Origin: an uncultured Coriobacteriaceae bacterium
GTDB lineage: Bacteria; Actinomycetota; Coriobacteriia; Coriobacteriales; Atopobiaceae
NCBI GenBank assembly: GCA_900551595.1
Contig: URWR01000132.1
Span: 1 to 5,020, forward strand
Length of the DNA: 5,020 bases
Reading direction: 5' to 3'
Shown here: piece by piece, positions 1-5,020 of the stretch
How the letters are laid out: the number at the start of each line of letters is the position of its first letter
Numbering within the stretch: the first letter of the stretch is position 1
Program-made: the position numbers and the translations under genes
The notes under the pieces: model-generated
Databases searched by the model: none
What the model saw: only the letters and a program-made list of their open reading frames with translations
Told to the model about the DNA's origin: nothing

Positions 1-111
1 GGTGCGCGGAGGGTGTAGCCAGAGATAGTGGCCAAAGTAGCCGAAGTCATGAAGTACCCGCTTGTTTGGTGACTCCTGCTGGTGCACGGCGCGCAGAGCC
101 GATGTGGCCAT
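1..111 (-). CDS. Divergent regulator-like protein, N-terminus only (possible MarR family)
   Basis: This is the first 37 codons of a gene read on the minus strand that runs off the left edge; the frame is open throughout. ATG at 111-109 is chosen because an excellent Shine-Dalgarno site (AAAGGAGG on the minus strand, about 117-124) sits 5 bases upstream, and a good promoter lies further upstream at 156-184. The peptide begins MATSALRAVHQQE, and its middle reads HDFGYFGHYLWLH (21-33), rich in aromatic and histidine residues. Such an N-terminal helix, preceding a winged helix-turn-helix, resembles MarR-type regulators of Gram-positive anaerobes, but no DNA-binding helix is inside the window, so the family is a guess. 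Its divergent position next to pst, and repeated motifs overlapping its own promoter, suggest an autoregulated transcription factor. That it is a gene is fairly likely; that it is MarR is uncertain. Confidence 0.6.
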   Translation of the reverse strand, partial: MATSALRAVHQQESPNKRVLHDFGYFGHYLWLHPPRT

Positions 112-155
112 CACAGCCTCCTTTTGGATGCGTGCCATCTCTATGTGCGTAAGGC

Positions 156-184
156 ATTTTGGTACCCGTTACTAGAGATGTCAA
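156..184 (-). promoter_or_regulatory. Sigma-70-type promoter of the divergent gene
   Basis: On the minus strand a perfect -35 TTGACA (184-179) is followed after exactly 17 bases by CAAAAT (161-156), which matches TATAAT at 4 of 6 positions. Transcription would start near 149-150, giving a leader of about 40 bases before the ATG at 111. Spacing, orientation and the downstream ribosome site agree, so this is the best-supported promoter in the window. A TTTGGTACC repeat overlaps the -10 element, and a second repeat pair abuts the -35 element. Confidence 0.7.
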
Positions 185-211
185 GGTGCCGAACTAATAA
201 AGTTTGGTACC
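158..211. repeat. Three copies of a 9-bp motif TT(T/C)GG(T/C)ACC, candidate operator
   Basis: TTTGGTACC occurs exactly at 158-166 and 203-211, and a two-mismatch copy TTCGGCACC lies on the opposite strand at 193-185. The last two copies form an inverted repeat: GGTGCCGAACT (185-195), AATAA, AGTTTGGTACC (201-211). The first copy covers the -10 of the divergent promoter, and the inverted pair begins next to its -35. This arrangement is what an autorepressor binding site would look like; the binding protein is inferred, not shown. Read as plus-strand RNA, the inverted pair also closes as an 11-bp stem with two G-U wobbles, but no T-tract follows, so an intrinsic terminator is unlikely. Confidence 0.5.
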
Positions 212-292
212 TAAAGAATTCTTCACTTTGTATACATTTTCCCAGTTAAAACGAACTGCAAGAACAATTAAAGAGAGAGCACGCAATGTTTC

Positions 293-361
293 AGTCATGT
301 GACGACGAGGTTAATGTCAGGAAAATGTAAGGAGTAGTCACATCTATGTAAGCACTCGTAA
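293..361 (+). promoter_or_regulatory. Candidate Pho-box array upstream of pstS
   Basis: Pentamers of the form (T/A/C)GT(C/A)A recur at one per helical turn: AGTCA 293-297, TGTCA 315-319, TGTAA 326-330, AGTCA 336-340, TGTAA 347-351 and CGTAA 357-361. Successive start distances are 22, 11, 10, 11 and 10 bases. The pair at 315 and 326 lies in two near-identical octamers, ATGTCAGG and ATGTAAGG, 11 bases apart. PhoB/PhoP response regulators of the OmpR family bind direct repeats with an 11-bp period (TGTCA-core boxes in enterobacteria), and pst operons are their classic targets, so a phosphate-starvation operator is the natural reading. The regulator itself is not in the window, so the assignment remains an inference. 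Confidence 0.55.
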
Positions 362-391
362 ACGGGGTGAATTTAGGGGACTGACGGCGCA

Positions 392-397
392 TAGGAT
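392..397 (+). promoter_or_regulatory. Weak candidate -10 element for the pst operon
   Basis: TAGGAT matches TATAAT at 4 of 6 positions and lies 30 bases beyond the last GT(C/A)A box. No recognisable -35 element is present at the right spacing, which is usual for activator-dependent Pho promoters. The distance from the boxes is longer than in the classic arrangement, so an alternative -10 in the AT-rich stretch 370-377 cannot be excluded. Confidence 0.25.
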
Positions 398-407
398 GTG
401 ATGGCAG

Positions 408-429
408 GGGAACAGAGCGATCTGTTTCC
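408..429 (+). promoter_or_regulatory. Leader hairpin with GNRA tetraloop upstream of pstS
   Basis: Bases 408-416 (GGGAACAGA) pair with 421-429 (TCTGTTTCC) as nine consecutive pairs with one G-U, closed by a GCGA tetraloop, a GNRA-type loop known to be very stable. It sits 25 bases before the pstS Shine-Dalgarno site in the probable mRNA leader. A further short pairing, 405-409 (CAGGG) with 451-455 (CCCTG), could enclose it and touch the first base of the Shine-Dalgarno site. A role in mRNA stability or translation is possible but unproven. Confidence 0.4.
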
Positions 430-466
430 ACAATACAAAAACAGGTAAGTCCCTGGAAGGAGCAAC

Positions 467-1399
467 ATGCTCGATAACAAGATGTCTCGTCGTCAGTTCC
501 TTTCTTTCGCTGGCATTTCAGCCGCAGCAGTGGCTGGCCTTGGTCTGGTAGGCTGCGGTGGCTCAAGTGAGCAGGCAGCATCCGGCTCCGGTGAATCACT
601 GTCCGGATCCATTTCATGCTCCGGTGCTACATCGTTCCAGCCGCTCGTAGAAGCAGCTGCTAACGACTTTATGGACGCAAACCCCGACGTTTCCATCTCT
701 ATTTCTGCTGGTGGTTCTGGTCAGGGCCTTTCCGACATCAAGGATGGCAAGGTGCAGATTGGCCGTTCCGATGTCTTTGCAGAGACCAAGCTCGATGCTG
801 CTGATGTCGAGAATCTCGTTGACAACCAGGTGGCTATTGTAGGCATGGGTCCCATTGTTAATCCATCTGTTGATGTTGACGACCTCACGACCGAACAGCT
901 CAAGGGTATCTTTACTGGTGAGATTACCGATTGGAGCCAGGTAGGCGGCACCGCTGGCACCATCCAGGTAATTAACCGTAAGGCTGGTTCTGGCACTCGT
1001 GCAACCTTCGAGGATGCTGTTCTCCAGGGTGCTACCGTTCCTGATTCCTTCAAGCCGGTTGCTGAAGAGGATTCTTCAGGCACAGTTGTGGACAAGGTTT
1101 CCCAGACTGAGGGTTCCATTTCTTATGTTGCCTTCAACTACTTCGACGACTCTAAGTTCAAGGCTCTTTCTGTTGATGGTGTAGCACCAACTCAGGAGAA
1201 TGTTGAGTCCGGTGACTTCAATATTTGGTCTTACGAGCATATGTATACAAGAAACGATGCCGATGATGTTACCAAGGCATTCATTGACTATATGCTCTCT
1301 GATGAAGTTCAGACAAATCTCGTTCCTGAGCAGGGCTTCATTCCTCTGAACGGTATGAAGGTTAAGAAAGACGTTGACGGTAACGTCACCGCTATCTAA
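467..1399 (+). CDS. pstS: Phosphate ABC transporter substrate-binding lipoprotein PstS
   Basis: This 310-residue protein binds phosphate outside the membrane and delivers it to PstC/PstA. Start ATG 467 is 4 bases after AAGGAG (457-462); the in-frame ATG at 482 would be 19 bases away and is less likely. The N-terminus carries a twin-arginine motif SRRQFL (7-12), a hydrophobic stretch (about 14-28) and a lipobox LVGC with Cys30, so it appears to be a Tat-exported lipoprotein, followed by a Ser/Gly-rich linker. Expected phosphate contacts are visible: ATSFQ (54-58), Ser84 in GGSGQG, Asp102 in GRSD, and Arg171 with SGT (175-177) in NRKAGSGTR. GIFTGEITDW (147-156) and GSISY (216-220) are typical PstS segments. 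It is the first gene of the operon and is separated from pstC by a hairpin, consistent with higher expression than the membrane subunits. The assignment is very secure. Confidence 0.96.
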   Translation: MLDNKMSRRQFLSFAGISAAAVAGLGLVGCGGSSEQAASGSGESLSGSISCSGATSFQPLVEAAANDFMDANPDVSISISAGGSGQGLSDIKDGKVQIGRSDVFAETKLDAADVENLVDNQVAIVGMGPIVNPSVDVDDLTTEQLKGIFTGEITDWSQVGGTAGTIQVINRKAGSGTRATFEDAVLQGATVPDSFKPVAEEDSSGTVVDKVSQTEGSISYVAFNYFDDSKFKALSVDGVAPTQENVESGDFNIWSYEHMYTRNDADDVTKAFIDYMLSDEVQTNLVPEQGFIPLNGMKVKKDVDGNVTAI

Positions 1400-1424
1400 T
1401 TCAGTTTAAGCATATATATGTTGG

Positions 1425-1457
1425 GCGAGGCGTCCTTCCATGCGATGGGCGCCTCGC
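1425..1457 (+). promoter_or_regulatory. Intercistronic hairpin between pstS and pstC
   Basis: GCGAGGCG (1425-1432) and CGCCTCGC (1450-1457) are perfect inverted repeats. The stem continues inward through a T-G wobble and two C-G pairs to 11 pairs, with an 11-base loop (1436-1446). No T-run follows, so it is not a standard intrinsic terminator. It lies in the only sizeable gap of the operon (1400-1480) and ends 8 bases before the pstC Shine-Dalgarno region. Such hairpins commonly protect the 3' end of an upstream message or act as processing or partial termination sites, which would raise PstS relative to the other subunits. Confidence 0.65.
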
Positions 1458-1480
1458 TGTAGGTAGAGAAAGGTTGCGTA

Positions 1481-2380
1481 ATGGCGAAACAGATGCCAAA
1501 GCGCAGGTTAGAGGGTATAGGGTTTAGCATCACAACATTGTGCGTTGCTTTGGTTGCTCTTGTCGTTGTTACCCTCATTGTGATGGTGGCCCAGCAAGGT
1601 CTTGCCACATTTTTTCAGGATGGCATTAACCTCTGGTCATTTCTAAGTGGACAAAATTGGATTCCCGATCAACAGCGTTTTGGAGCTTTGCCACTGATCG
1701 TTGGGTCATTCTCCGTCACACTGCTTTCAACTGTTATTGCACTTCCAATTGCTCTTGGTTCTGCGATTTTTGTTGTTGAGGTCGCACCTGGATTTGGGCG
1801 CCGTTTCTTCCAGCCAGTTGTCGAGCTTCTGGTGGGAATCCCATCAGTCGTATACGGCGTACTGGGCCTTTCAGTGGTCAATAGTGCGATGCGTGCAATT
1901 TTTGGGGAAGCAGCTGCAACAGGTGCCGGTATTCTTTCCGGATCGATTGTATTGGCTGTAATGATTTTGCCCACGGTAACGACGCTTTCCATCGATGCAT
2001 TAGCAGCAGTCCCAAACGAATATCGTGAAGGTTCGTATGCGCTTGGTTGTACACGGTGGCAAACCGTGTGGCATGTTGTACTCAAGAGTGCGCTTCCATC
2101 TCTTATGACGGCTGTCATTCTCGGCATGACCCGTGCCTTCGGTGAGACATTGGCAGTGCAAATGGTAATCGGTGGCGTAGAGCGTTCTATGCCTACTGGT
2201 CTTCTCGATCCAGCTGCGACACTTACCACGGCTCTCACTTCGGGGCTTTCCAATGCTACGACGGGCTCTGTTGAGTACCATGCGCTTTGGTCGCTTGGCT
2301 TGCTCTTGCTGTTGATGTCGCTCTTCTTCATTGTCCTCATTCACATAATTGGTAAGAGGGGAGCTAAACAGCATGGCTAA
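1481..2380 (+). CDS. pstC: Phosphate ABC transporter permease PstC
   Basis: This 299-residue inner membrane subunit forms the phosphate channel with PstA. Start ATG 1481 lies 7 bases after AGAAAGG (1467-1473). Hydrophobic segments appear near residues 16-38, 71-101, 112-134, 147-167, 207-230 and 268-290, giving the six membrane spans expected of PstC. GIPSVVYG (119-126) is characteristic of the family. The cytoplasmic EAA loop that docks onto the ATPase spans about 174-208 (from LAAVPNEYREGS through LGCTRW). Length is normal for PstC. It follows pstS after the hairpin gap, and its last 8 bases contain the start of pstA, suggesting translational coupling. Order before PstA, and the GIPSVVYG segment in place of the SLPSIVVG of PstA, separate it from its paralogous partner. 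Confidence 0.95.
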   Translation: MAKQMPKRRLEGIGFSITTLCVALVALVVVTLIVMVAQQGLATFFQDGINLWSFLSGQNWIPDQQRFGALPLIVGSFSVTLLSTVIALPIALGSAIFVVEVAPGFGRRFFQPVVELLVGIPSVVYGVLGLSVVNSAMRAIFGEAAATGAGILSGSIVLAVMILPTVTTLSIDALAAVPNEYREGSYALGCTRWQTVWHVVLKSALPSLMTAVILGMTRAFGETLAVQMVIGGVERSMPTGLLDPAATLTTALTSGLSNATTGSVEYHALWSLGLLLLLMSLFFIVLIHIIGKRGAKQHG

Positions 2381-3314
2381 GAATGATCAGACAAATCAGC
2401 GATCCATGCAGGTTGATCTTGCTGCTCATGCCAAAAAGATTGGCGCTCAGGACAAATTTGCAACGGGTGTTCTTACGGTCATCGTAGGGCTTGTCATGTT
2501 TTTGCTCGTTGCGATTATTGCCTACATTCTGTATATGGGTCTTGGTAAGGCGCTTTCGCCTGGATTTTTGACCAACCCATCAACCGATGATGTAGCGCCC
2601 GGTATTCTTTACCAGCTGTTTGACTCGTTCTACCTGCTGATTATCACACTTATTATTTCTGTTCCCATTTCGTTGGGTGCAGCGATTTTCCTCGTTGAAT
2701 ACGCGCCTGATAACTGGATGACGTCGGCGGCAAAAACGGCTATCGAAACACTTTCGAGTTTGCCTTCTATCGTGGTTGGCATGTTTGGATCGTTGTTCTT
2801 TGTTGTTGTACTTGGTTGGGGAATTTCCATCATCGCAGGTGCGCTTGCTCTTACGATGTTCAATATCCCAATTCTTGTCCGGACTATCCAGCAAGCACTC
2901 GAAGATGTTCCTGCGAGTCAGCGTGATGCCTCACTTGCGATGGGTCTTACGCGTTGGGAAACCACCATCAACGTCCTTTTACCAGCTGCTATGCCGGCAA
3001 TTGTAACCGGTATTGTTATTTCTGCTGGACGCGTATTTGGTGAGGCTGCAGCTCTTATCTTTACCTCTGGTTCTGCGGCAGCACGCTTGAACTTTGCTAG
3101 CACAAATCTTGCAGCTCCAACCAATCCTTGGAATATTTTCCGTCCTGCCGAGACATTGGCTGTTCATATTTGGAAGCTCAAGATGGAGCCAACCCCTGGT
3201 AATGATGAAATCGTATGGGGTACTGCGGCCGTACTGCTTGTGTGTGTGCTGCTCTTTAACGTGTTGGCACGTGTGTTGGGTAAGGTTCTTGCTAGGAGGC
3301 TGACAGCCGAATGA
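2373..3314 (+). CDS. pstA: Phosphate ABC transporter permease PstA
   Basis: This 313-residue membrane subunit is the partner of PstC. The reading frame is open further upstream to a TTG at 2349, but ATG 2373 is preferred because AGAGGGGAG (2355-2363) lies 9 bases before it, and the extension would place the start inside that ribosome site. The start overlaps the pstC stop (ATGGCTAA, 8 bases). Hydrophobic spans lie near 31-56, 83-108, 123-147, 150-169, 207-232 and 281-303. SLPSIVVGMFG (129-139) is the PstA signature, and the EAA loop covers about 175-208, with DVPASQRDASLAMGLTRW inside it. The stretch 233-280 between the last two spans is long and polar, as usual in PstA. The stop overlaps the start of the next gene by ATGA. 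No defects are visible. Confidence 0.95.
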   Translation: MAKNDQTNQRSMQVDLAAHAKKIGAQDKFATGVLTVIVGLVMFLLVAIIAYILYMGLGKALSPGFLTNPSTDDVAPGILYQLFDSFYLLIITLIISVPISLGAAIFLVEYAPDNWMTSAAKTAIETLSSLPSIVVGMFGSLFFVVVLGWGISIIAGALALTMFNIPILVRTIQQALEDVPASQRDASLAMGLTRWETTINVLLPAAMPAIVTGIVISAGRVFGEAAALIFTSGSAAARLNFASTNLAAPTNPWNIFRPAETLAVHIWKLKMEPTPGNDEIVWGTAAVLLVCVLLFNVLARVLGKVLARRLTAE

Positions 3315-4105
3315 CAACTCAGAATCAAACGCCAGCCGTAAAGGATTGCCTGCTCTCAACACATGATGTGACAGTCAAGTACGATTTCACTCATGAGGCA
3401 TTGCATCCAACTTCCTTAAACTTCGAAGGGGGACAGGTTACTGCTCTTATCGGTCCTTCTGGTTGTGGCAAATCAACGTTTCTGCGCTGCCTTAACCTTA
3501 TGAACCGCGAGATTTCTCGCTGTGTTGTAGGCGGCGAGATTATCTACCACGGAGCCAATGTCAATACGCGTGATGTCAATCTGTATGAGCTGCGTAAGTC
3601 TATTGGCATGGTATTTCAGCAACCCACGCCATTTCGTAAGTCTATTCGCGAAAACATCCTCTTTGCTCCTAAGAAGCACGGTCGTATTCATAGCCGTGCT
3701 GAGGGTGATGAGCTGGTAGAAGAATCGCTTCGCAAGGCTGCTTTGTGGGATGAAGTGAAGGATAAGCTCAATCAGAGTGCCCATGCGCTTTCTGGTGGTC
3801 AGCAGCAGCGTCTGTGTATTGCTCGTACGCTTGCAATGAAGCCTGACGTGGTGCTCTACGATGAGCCTTGCTCTGCTCTTGACCCGATTTCTACCTATGC
3901 GGTAGAAGAGACAATTCGTTCCATTGCTGAGTCGGGTATTTGCGAGATTATCGTTACGCACAATATGGAACAGGCAACGCGTGTCTCTGACAACACAGCA
4001 TTTTTCTATGTGGGTGACATGGTTGAGACGGGTACTACCAAGCAGATTTTCTCTGCGCCCAAAGACCAACGTCTCCAGGATTATCTCAGCGGAAGGTTTG
4101 GCTAA
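3311..4105 (+). CDS. pstB: Phosphate ABC transporter ATPase PstB, first copy
   Basis: This 264-residue cytoplasmic ATPase powers phosphate import through PstC/PstA. The start overlaps the pstA stop (ATGA), with AGGAGG at 3294-3299, 11 bases upstream. All ABC motifs are intact: A-loop Tyr24, Walker [10 protein letters not shown] (48-56), Q-loop Gln103 in VFQQP, signature LSGGQQQR (160-167), Walker B ending in Asp184-Glu185, D-loop SALD (188-191) and switch His217 in VTHNM. The PstB-specific block [11 protein letters not shown] (143-153) and the C-terminal DYLSGRFG distinguish it from other importer ATPases. It should therefore be catalytically active. It is followed after one base by a second PstB, to which it is only moderately similar, so the two are old paralogues and not a fresh duplication. 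Cys in EPCSALDP is also found in enterobacterial PstB and is not a defect. Confidence 0.95.
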   Translation: MTTQNQTPAVKDCLLSTHDVTVKYDFTHEALHPTSLNFEGGQVTALIGPSGCGKSTFLRCLNLMNREISRCVVGGEIIYHGANVNTRDVNLYELRKSIGMVFQQPTPFRKSIRENILFAPKKHGRIHSRAEGDELVEESLRKAALWDEVKDKLNQSAHALSGGQQQRLCIARTLAMKPDVVLYDEPCSALDPISTYAVEETIRSIAESGICEIIVTHNMEQATRVSDNTAFFYVGDMVETGTTKQIFSAPKDQRLQDYLSGRFG

Positions 4106-4106
4106 T

Positions 4107-4898
4107 ATGGACAACGAGAACATCACGCAGGACGCACCGTCTGGAGCGTCGAATGTGGCCATCTCCATCCGTGATTTCAATCTGTGGTACGGAGATTTTC
4201 AGGCGCTCAAACACATATCACTAGATATCCCTAAGAATCGTGCTACGGCTTTTATTGGTCCTTCTGGATGTGGTAAGTCCACCTTGCTGCGCACATTCAA
4301 CCGTATGAGTGATTTTGTAAGCTCAGTTCGTACTGAAGGCACCATTGAGTTTGAGGGTAATAATATCTTTGACATGGATGCCAACACACTGCGTATCCAT
4401 GTGGGCATGGTCTTTCAGCACCCCAATCCCTTCCCCATGAGCATTCGTGAGAATGTGCTTTATGGCCTTAAACGCATGCGCCATATTTCTCGTACCGAAG
4501 GGGATGAGGTGTGCGAGCGTACGCTTTCCGAAGCTGCCTTGTGGGATGAGGTCAAAGATTCACTCGATAAGAGCGGGTTGGGACTTTCAGGTGGCCAGCA
4601 GCAACGTCTTTGTATCGCACGTGCTTTGGCAACCGATCCAGAGATTCTGCTTATGGATGAGCCCACGAGCGCTCTTGACCCCATTTCAACTTCAATGGTT
4701 GAGGAGCTTATGGCGCAGTTGGCTCATGAGCATACAATTGTGGTAGTAACACACAATATGCAGCAAGCAACGCGTGTTGCAGATAAAACTGCCTTCTTCT
4801 ATCTGGGCGAGCTCATTGAGTCTGGACCTACAAAAGAGCTGTTCTCGAATCCTAAAGAACAGCGTACACAAGAATATCTCTCCGGGAGGTTTAGCTAA
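4107..4898 (+). CDS. pstB: Phosphate ABC transporter ATPase PstB, second copy
   Basis: This is a second complete PstB of 263 residues. The frame is open far back into the preceding gene (to 3924), but ATG 4107 is the right start: it follows GGAAGG (4091-4096) by 10 bases and gives the family's usual length, while the longer version would add about 60 residues translated out of frame from the first pstB. Motifs are A-loop Tyr28, Walker [10 protein letters not shown] (51-59), Q-loop Gln104 in VFQHP, signature LSGGQQQR (160-167), Asp184-Glu185 of Walker B, SALD (188-191) and His216 in [16 protein letters not shown] (143-153) and EYLSGRFS at the end confirm PstB. By eye, somewhat over half of the residues after Walker A match the first copy. 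Two pstB genes in one operon are known from Bacillus and streptococci. Whether they form a heterodimer or alternate is not visible here. Confidence 0.95.
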   Translation: MDNENITQDAPSGASNVAISIRDFNLWYGDFQALKHISLDIPKNRATAFIGPSGCGKSTLLRTFNRMSDFVSSVRTEGTIEFEGNNIFDMDANTLRIHVGMVFQHPNPFPMSIRENVLYGLKRMRHISRTEGDEVCERTLSEAALWDEVKDSLDKSGLGLSGGQQQRLCIARALATDPEILLMDEPTSALDPISTSMVEELMAQLAHEHTIVVVTHNMQQATRVADKTAFFYLGELIESGPTKELFSNPKEQRTQEYLSGRFS

Positions 4899-5020
4899 TG
4901 GCAAAGATAACTACACGCTCCGAGTTTTCCAAGCAGCTTGAAGATGTTCAGGGCTTGGTCTCCCGGCTCGGCGAGAAGGCTGAAGCTGATATCCGCGCCG
5001 TCGGTCTTGCTGCTCGTGGT
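4898..5020 (+). CDS. phoU: Phosphate uptake regulator PhoU, N-terminus only
   Basis: The first 41 codons are present and the gene runs off the right edge. The start shares one base with the pstB2 stop (TAATG), and GGGAGG (4884-4889) lies 8 bases before it, so it is the next gene of the same operon. The peptide starts [19 protein letters not shown] and continues as a charged amphipathic helix (about 8-36) with the R-x-x-F-x-x-x-L spacing seen at the start of PhoU. PhoU is a cytoplasmic helical-bundle protein that links the Pst transporter to the PhoR-type sensor kinase and keeps the Pho response off when phosphate is plentiful. The position right after pstB supports the call as much as the short peptide does. 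Confidence 0.82.
   Translation, partial: MAKITTRSEFSKQLEDVQGLVSRLGEKAEADIRAVGLAARG

Larger units (their letters stand above)
112..466. other. Intergenic regulatory region between the divergent gene and pstS
   Basis: This 355-base stretch contains no convincing coding sequence. From left to right it holds the ribosome site and promoter of the divergent gene, the TT(T/C)GG(T/C)ACC repeats, an AT-rich block with two short perfect palindromes (AAGAATTCTT at 214-223 and TGTATACA at 229-236), a stretch (about 241-290) in which I see nothing definite, the phased GT(C/A)A array (293-361), a weak -10 (392-397), a leader hairpin (408-429) and the pstS Shine-Dalgarno site (455-462). The length and content fit a control region serving two divergent transcription units. 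Confidence 0.75.

Noticed and set aside
185..211. Inverted repeat as an intrinsic terminator
   Set aside because: No T-tract follows on either strand, and no gene ends just before it; its position at a promoter fits an operator better.
229..236. TGTATACA as a -10 of a plus-strand promoter for pst
   Set aside because: No credible -35 lies 16-18 bases upstream, and it would place the phased GT(C/A)A array downstream of the start, which does not fit an activator site.
291..617. Minus-strand open frame covering the pst control region and the start of pstS
   Set aside because: It overlaps the pstS signal-peptide coding region and the regulatory repeats, resembles no protein family I know and has no good ribosome site.
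1411..1420. CATATATATG palindrome downstream of pstS as an internal promoter
   Set aside because: It is TATA-like, but no -35 sequence is found at a workable distance, and short AT palindromes arise easily by chance.
1669..2340. Long open frame on the minus strand inside pstC
   Set aside because: It lies wholly antisense to a clear permease gene, lacks recognisable domains and a ribosome site, and its composition is that of a complementary-strand shadow.
2349..2372. TTG start giving PstA eight extra residues
   Set aside because: The extension covers the ribosome site itself; ATG 2373 has the right spacing and the usual MAK-type beginning.
3863..3889. Cysteine after the Walker B motif of the first PstB (EPCSALDP) as a possible defect
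   Set aside because: The same residue is found in well-studied functional PstB proteins such as that of Escherichia coli.
3924..4106. N-terminal extension of the second PstB by about 60 residues
   Set aside because: The added part is an out-of-frame translation of the first pstB; the ATG at 4107 has a proper ribosome site and gives the usual family length.
3473..4180. Long open frame on the minus strand across pstB1
   Set aside because: It is antisense to conserved ATPase coding sequence, has no recognisable protein features and no plausible start context.

Overview
The window carries a high-affinity phosphate uptake (Pst) operon, pstS-pstC-pstA-pstB-pstB-(phoU), running left to right. The start of an oppositely oriented gene, probably a MarR-like regulator, lies at the left edge. 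GC content is about half. The PstS signal combines a twin-arginine motif with a lipobox, Shine-Dalgarno sites are strong, and the five distal start codons overlap or nearly touch the preceding stops. This fits a Gram-positive host. My best guess is an actinobacterium of the Coriobacteriia (Atopobium/Collinsella-like), but this rests on protein flavour only and is tentative.

Layout: 1-111 (minus) is the first 37 codons of the divergent gene. Bases 112-466 are a 355-base intergenic region. Its left half holds a clear promoter for the divergent gene (TTGACA, 17 bp, CAAAAT on the minus strand), entangled with three copies of a 9-bp motif TT(T/C)GG(T/C)ACC. Its right half holds a helically phased series of (T/A/C)GT(C/A)A pentamers that looks like a Pho-box array, followed by a weak -10 and a GNRA-capped leader hairpin. 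pstS (467-1399) is separated from pstC by 81 bases containing a strong GC-rich hairpin without a U-tract. From pstC onward the genes are packed: pstC/pstA overlap by 8 bases, pstA/pstB1 by 4, pstB1/pstB2 are 1 base apart, and pstB2/phoU share 1 base.

How it works: lipid-anchored PstS captures phosphate outside the membrane. PstC and PstA form the membrane channel. PstB ATPases drive transport, and two different paralogues are encoded in tandem. PhoU, truncated by the window end, usually connects transporter activity to the phosphate-sensing two-component system.

The operon is a known system. I see no undescribed enzymatic or defence system here. The parts worth a second look are regulatory: the phased repeat array, the promoter-embedded operator motif of the divergent gene, and the pstS-pstC hairpin.
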